24,839 bases of DNA, taken from assembly GCA_019634245.1 (NCBI GenBank), contig JAHQVR010000166.1:1-24839 (forward strand). Reading direction: 5' to 3'. Positions 21,578 to 24,839 of the stretch are shown here, in pieces. Positions within the stretch are counted from its first letter, which is position 1, and each line of letters begins with the position of its first letter. This DNA comes from Gammaproteobacteria bacterium. Lineage in GTDB: Bacteria; Pseudomonadota; Gammaproteobacteria; Granulosicoccales; Granulosicoccaceae. Below the pieces are notes generated by a model. It worked only from the letters and a program-made list of their open reading frames with translations. It was not told the origin of the DNA and made no database searches. The position numbers and the translations under genes were made by a program.

Positions 21578-24355
21578 CTAGTGTGCTTCTTCCCAACAGT
21601 TGCCTACACCGACATCCACTACCAATGGCACCTTCAGTGTAGCTGCTTCAACCATTAAATCTTGCACCTTCTTACCAACCGCCTCGGCTTCACCGGCTTT
21701 AACCTCAAACACCAGCTCATCATGCACTTGCATAATCACACGAGCATCCACGTTTTCTTTCAGCAACCAATCATCCACCGAAATCATGGCTCTTTTAATG
21801 ATATCCGCCGCGGTACCTTGCATGGGCGCGTTAATGGCTGTTCGTTCGGCGTAATTGCGCATTTGGGCATTGCGGGCATTGATATCGGGTAGATACAAAC
21901 GCCTGCCAAACACGGTTTCGACATAGCCATTTGACTTCGCCTGAGATCGCGTCTCGTCCATATACTGCTTTACCCCAGGATAGCGAGCAAAATACAACTC
22001 GATGTATTCCGCCGCCTCTCCTCGACTGACACTGAGTTGTTTTGCCAAACCAAAAGCCGACATGCCATAGATCAAACCAAAATTGATCGCTTTAGCAGCC
22101 CGCCGCTGGTCAGTGTCCACAGAGTCCACTGGCGTAGCAAATACTTCAGCAGCTGTGGCCCGGTGAACATCTAACCCGTTTTCAAACGCATAGACCAAAC
22201 CTTCATCATCAGACAAATGCGCCATGATACGCAACTCAATTTGTGAATAGTCCGCCGCCAACATTCGATACCCTTTGGGCGCCACAAATGCTTCCCGAAT
22301 GCGACGCCCCTCCTCGGTTCTAACGGGAATATTCTGTAAATTGGGATCAGTACTCGACAATCTGCCCGTCGATGCCACCGCTTGATGATAGGAGGTGTGG
22401 ACTCTGTGTGTATTGGCATCTATCTGCAATGGCAACTTGCCGATATACGTCGACATCAACTTGGAAAGCGCTCGGTGCTGAAGAATCAATCGTGGTAACT
22501 CATAGTCTGCAGCCAATTGTTCGAGTACTTCTTCTGCTGTCGACGGAGCACCTTTCGGGGTTTTCTTTAAAATGGGAAACTGTTTTTCGTTATAAAAGAT
22601 CTCACCAATCTGTTTGGGCGATCCTAAATTGAATTCTTTGCCAGCGTCATCAAAGGCCTGCTGTTGAATCTGCTCCAGCTTCGCGCTAACTTTCTCCCCT
22701 TGTTCACAAAGCATATCCGCATCTATTTGCACACCGGTGTATTCAATATGCGACAGCACTTTCAGAAGCGGCAGCTCAATGGTTTGATACAAATCAACCA
22801 GTGCCTGGTTAGCCGATAACTTTGGCCATAACTCCTGATGTAGTCGCAACGTAACATCTGCATCCTCTGCTGCATAACGACTCGCAGCGTCAACCTCAAT
22901 TTGATTAAACGTGAGTTGCTTTTTGCCCTTGCCAGCAATGTCCTCGAAATGAACAGTGTCGACGCCCAGGTATTTACGCGCCAACGAATCCATGTCATGC
23001 CGGGTAGCCGTGGAGTCAAGCACATAGGATTCGAGCATGGTGTCATGGGCAATGTTGTTCAGTTCGATTCCATAGTTACGCAACACATTGGCGTCGTATT
23101 TAATGTGTTGGCCCACAATAGACCGCTTTTTCCCTTCCAATACAGGTTTTAGTTGTGCCAATACATCATCGCGATCTAACTGTTTCGGAGCACCTTCATA
23201 GTCATGTGCCAATGGCACATAGGCAGCCTTACCTGGCTCGATAGCAAAGGAGATTCCGACTATTTCAGCCTGCATATAGTTTAGGCTCGTCGTCTCCGTA
23301 TCAAACGCAAAAAGCTCCGCAGACTTCAACAGTTTTAACCATCGCGTAAAATCTTTCTTGGTTAAGATGGTTTCGTATTCGGCCGTATCCAAACCAGAGG
23401 TGGTGCCTATACTGGCACCGGTGTTTTCAGTAGCACTGTTGGCGGCATTTTGAGCACTGGCAGAGCCACGGGTCTGTAGCGGTGATTTCCCTTCGCTAAG
23501 CTCTTTGCGCCAAGTACGAAATTCCAAGTCCTCGTAGAGCTTGCCCAGTGCCTCAACCTCCGGTTCACGAATCGCAAGATCTGAAATTTCTACATCCAAT
23601 TCCACATCCAACTTAATTGTCGCCAGCTCTCGGGACATTGGCAGCAACTCAAGGCTTGCTCTAAGTTTTTCTCCAATTTTTCCTTTTACTGCATCGGCAT
23701 GGGCGATGATCGTATCTAACGACTCGTGTTCAGTCAGCCATTTCACCGCCGTCTTAGGCCCGCAACTCGGCACACCGGGAATGTTATCGGATGTATCACC
23801 TACCAATGCCAGATAGTCGATAATTTGCGTGGGCTTGACGCCGAATTTTTCCAGAACACCGGCTTCATCCATGGTGGTGTTAGTCATCGTATTAATTAGG
23901 GACACCTGTGCATCGACAAGCTGTGCCATATCCTTATCACCAGTGGAGATCACAGTGGGTAGCCCGGCAGCTGTAGCATTCACAGACAGCGTTCCAATCA
24001 CATCATCGGCTTCCACGCCAGGCACACACAGCAACGGCAATCCCATCGATTGCACGATATTATGCAGCGGCTCAATCTGGCTACGCATATCATCGGGCAT
24101 GGGGGGTCGGTTGGCTTTATACTCCTTGTATATGTCATCGCGAAACGTCTTGCCTTTAGCATCGAACACAACCGCCATATGCTCAGGCTGATAGTCTGCC
24201 ACTAGCCGCCGCAACATATTGACGACTCCATATATCGCTCCGGTTGGCTGACCAGAACTGGTGGCAAGTGGATTAGCTGATCGAGAAAACGCGTGATAGG
24301 CGCGATACAGGTACGACGATCCATCCACTAGAATGACGGGTTTTTTATTGGACAT
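21578..24355 (-). CDS. polA: DNA polymerase I
   Basis: Fills gaps and removes RNA primers in replication and repair. The 925 residues carry all three domains. The 5'-3' exonuclease (about 1-290) starts ILVDGSSYLYRAYHAF and has acidic metal sites such as GVEADDVIGTL and GDTSDNIPG. The 3'-5' proofreading domain (about 345-515) is intact, with D352/E354 in FAFDTETTSLNY, D421 in HIKYDANVL and YAAEDADVTLR near 494-504. The polymerase has motif A DYSQIELR (702-709), motif B RRAAKAINFGLIYG (751-764) and motif C VHDELVFEV near 880. A low-complexity linker rich in Ala, Ser and Asn lies at about 296-320. AGGTG is 5 bases before the ATG. It is divergent from the LOG gene across 143 bases; I found no convincing promoter there. 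Confidence 0.98.
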   Translation of the reverse strand: MSNKKPVILVDGSSYLYRAYHAFSRSANPLATSSGQPTGAIYGVVNMLRRLVADYQPEHMAVVFDAKGKTFRDDIYKEYKANRPPMPDDMRSQIEPLHNIVQSMGLPLLCVPGVEADDVIGTLSVNATAAGLPTVISTGDKDMAQLVDAQVSLINTMTNTTMDEAGVLEKFGVKPTQIIDYLALVGDTSDNIPGVPSCGPKTAVKWLTEHESLDTIIAHADAVKGKIGEKLRASLELLPMSRELATIKLDVELDVEISDLAIREPEVEALGKLYEDLEFRTWRKELSEGKSPLQTRGSASAQNAANSATENTGASIGTTSGLDTAEYETILTKKDFTRWLKLLKSAELFAFDTETTSLNYMQAEIVGISFAIEPGKAAYVPLAHDYEGAPKQLDRDDVLAQLKPVLEGKKRSIVGQHIKYDANVLRNYGIELNNIAHDTMLESYVLDSTATRHDMDSLARKYLGVDTVHFEDIAGKGKKQLTFNQIEVDAASRYAAEDADVTLRLHQELWPKLSANQALVDLYQTIELPLLKVLSHIEYTGVQIDADMLCEQGEKVSAKLEQIQQQAFDDAGKEFNLGSPKQIGEIFYNEKQFPILKKTPKGAPSTAEEVLEQLAADYELPRLILQHRALSKLMSTYIGKLPLQIDANTHRVHTSYHQAVASTGRLSSTDPNLQNIPVRTEEGRRIREAFVAPKGYRMLAADYSQIELRIMAHLSDDEGLVYAFENGLDVHRATAAEVFATPVDSVDTDQRRAAKAINFGLIYGMSAFGLAKQLSVSRGEAAEYIELYFARYPGVKQYMDETRSQAKSNGYVETVFGRRLYLPDINARNAQMRNYAERTAINAPMQGTAADIIKRAMISVDDWLLKENVDARVIMQVHDELVFEVKAGEAEAVGKKVQDLMVEAATLKVPLVVDVGVGNCWEEAH

Positions 24356-24498
24356 GCGAGCACCTCGAATCTATCTTTCACGGTATTTTCCGAAGTGCGA
24401 CATTCGCTTTGACAACGAATATGACATCGAATCTGTGACTATTTTATGGATTCTTTAGACGAAGTGTACGGCAATCGACAAATTACTAGAGGACTGAT

Positions 24499-24839
24499 AT
24501 GCGTCATTTATTAAGCCAGAATCAAATGCGAGCTGATGCCCGGGATAAGGCGCTCACGCGAGATTCCTGGAAAATTTTTCAGATCATGGCGGAGTTCGTT
24601 GATGGTTTTCAACAACTGGCAGATATCAGCCCCTCGGTGAGCATTTTTGGCTCGGCGCGATTCAAGCCCGACCATCCTTACTACCAAGATGCACAAGAGA
24701 TATCCCGGCTCTTATCTGATTCAGGGTTTGCTGTGGTTAGTGGCGGTGGCCCTGGGATCATGGAAGCGTCGAATAAGGGTGCATTCGCCGGGAAGTCGGC
24801 GAGTGTGGGTCTGAATATCAAACTACCTCATGAACAATC
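24499..24839 (+). CDS. LOG-family (TIGR00730-type) nucleotide 5'-monophosphate phosphoribohydrolase-like protein, N-terminal part
   Basis: The gene runs off the right edge after 113 codons. The visible part has a helical N-terminal lead (MRHLLSQNQMRADARDKALTR and FQIMAEFVDGF), then the Rossmann start SVSIFGSAR (47-54) and GGGPGIMEASNKGA (82-95), the Lonely-Guy hallmark. The catalytic PGGxGTxxE motif lies beyond the window. LOG proteins release the base from nucleoside 5'-monophosphates; the plant members activate cytokinins, and bacterial members act in purine salvage or stress. AGAGGA (24488-24493) with a 5-base spacer supports the ATG at 24499. Confidence 0.9.
   Translation, partial: MRHLLSQNQMRADARDKALTRDSWKIFQIMAEFVDGFQQLADISPSVSIFGSARFKPDHPYYQDAQEISRLLSDSGFAVVSGGGPGIMEASNKGAFAGKSASVGLNIKLPHEQ

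Noticed and set aside
21489..21596. 36-codon N-terminal extension of the DoxX-like protein overlapping polA
   Set aside because: The extension is basic and unlike a membrane start; the ATG at 21488 has AGAGGA at good spacing.
23829..24191. 120-codon + strand frame inside polA
   Set aside because: Antisense to the conserved 5'-3' exonuclease domain; a shadow frame.
24365..24434. TCGAATCT repeated at 24365-24372 and 24427-24434 upstream of polA
   Set aside because: Eight-base direct repeats 62 bases apart with no dyad or other support; may be chance.
24409..24447. TTGACA upstream of the LOG gene as a -35 box
   Set aside because: A perfect -35 hexamer, but at 16-18 bases the next hexamers are poor (TCTGTG region); TATTTT is about 25 bases away.
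1..24839. CRISPR arrays, tRNA or rRNA genes, transposases or prophage genes
   Set aside because: I saw no regularly spaced repeats, tRNA cloverleaf or rRNA-like stretches, transposase motifs or phage structural genes; nearly every base is assigned to a cellular gene.

Overview
The window looks like chromosomal DNA of a free-living proteobacterium, most likely a marine or aquatic gammaproteobacterium of roughly even GC content. This rests on housekeeping genes of proteobacterial type (trpS, a 925-residue polA with an intact proofreading motif, a GcvA-type LysR regulator, an OmpA-family protein). I could not place the genus. Coding density is very high: most gaps are under 160 bases, several gene ends touch or overlap, and no gap exceeds 300 bases. 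I saw no tRNA, rRNA, insertion sequence, prophage or CRISPR array.

Left part (1-4798, + strand): four tightly packed genes encode a FemAB/BioF2-type N-acyltransferase, a NodU/CmcH O-carbamoyltransferase, a small four-helix membrane protein and an exported caspase-like (clan CD) cysteine peptidase with its His/Cys pair intact. The first two are typical tailoring enzymes of cell-surface polysaccharide or natural-product clusters, so this may be the tail of such a cluster. The peptidase is an unexpected partner.

Middle part (4792-11853): a zinc-type (Rhizobium etli class) L-asparaginase overlaps trpS by 4 bases. Next come an OmpA-family lipid-anchor-free envelope protein, a D-amino-acid-oxidase-family FAD enzyme, an orphan TauA-like periplasmic binding protein with a good promoter and terminator, an unrecognised 133-residue protein and an APH-fold small-molecule kinase.

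Core of interest (11850-17206, - strand): a six-gene operon for a tungsten aldehyde oxidoreductase of the bacterial AorABC type, in transcription order aorA (four [4Fe-4S] ferredoxin), aorB (tungstopterin catalytic subunit), aorC (FAD/NAD subunit), a MoaD/ThiS-like protein, a small unknown protein ending in Gly-Gly-Gly, and moaA for the first step of pterin cofactor synthesis. The predicted complex interconverts aldehydes and carboxylates using NAD and ferredoxin-type electrons. Hairpins lie between aorB and aorC, and dyads lie upstream of aorA.

Upstream on the same strand (17420-19821) are a two-domain ChrA chromate transporter and a superoxide dismutase-rhodanese fusion with one metal ligand replaced. 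A divergent LysR gene (19931-20833) probably controls them. The fusion joins activities that known chromate-resistance operons encode as separate proteins (ChrC and ChrE). The right end holds a DoxX-like membrane protein, polA, and the start of a LOG-family nucleotide-processing gene that runs off the window.
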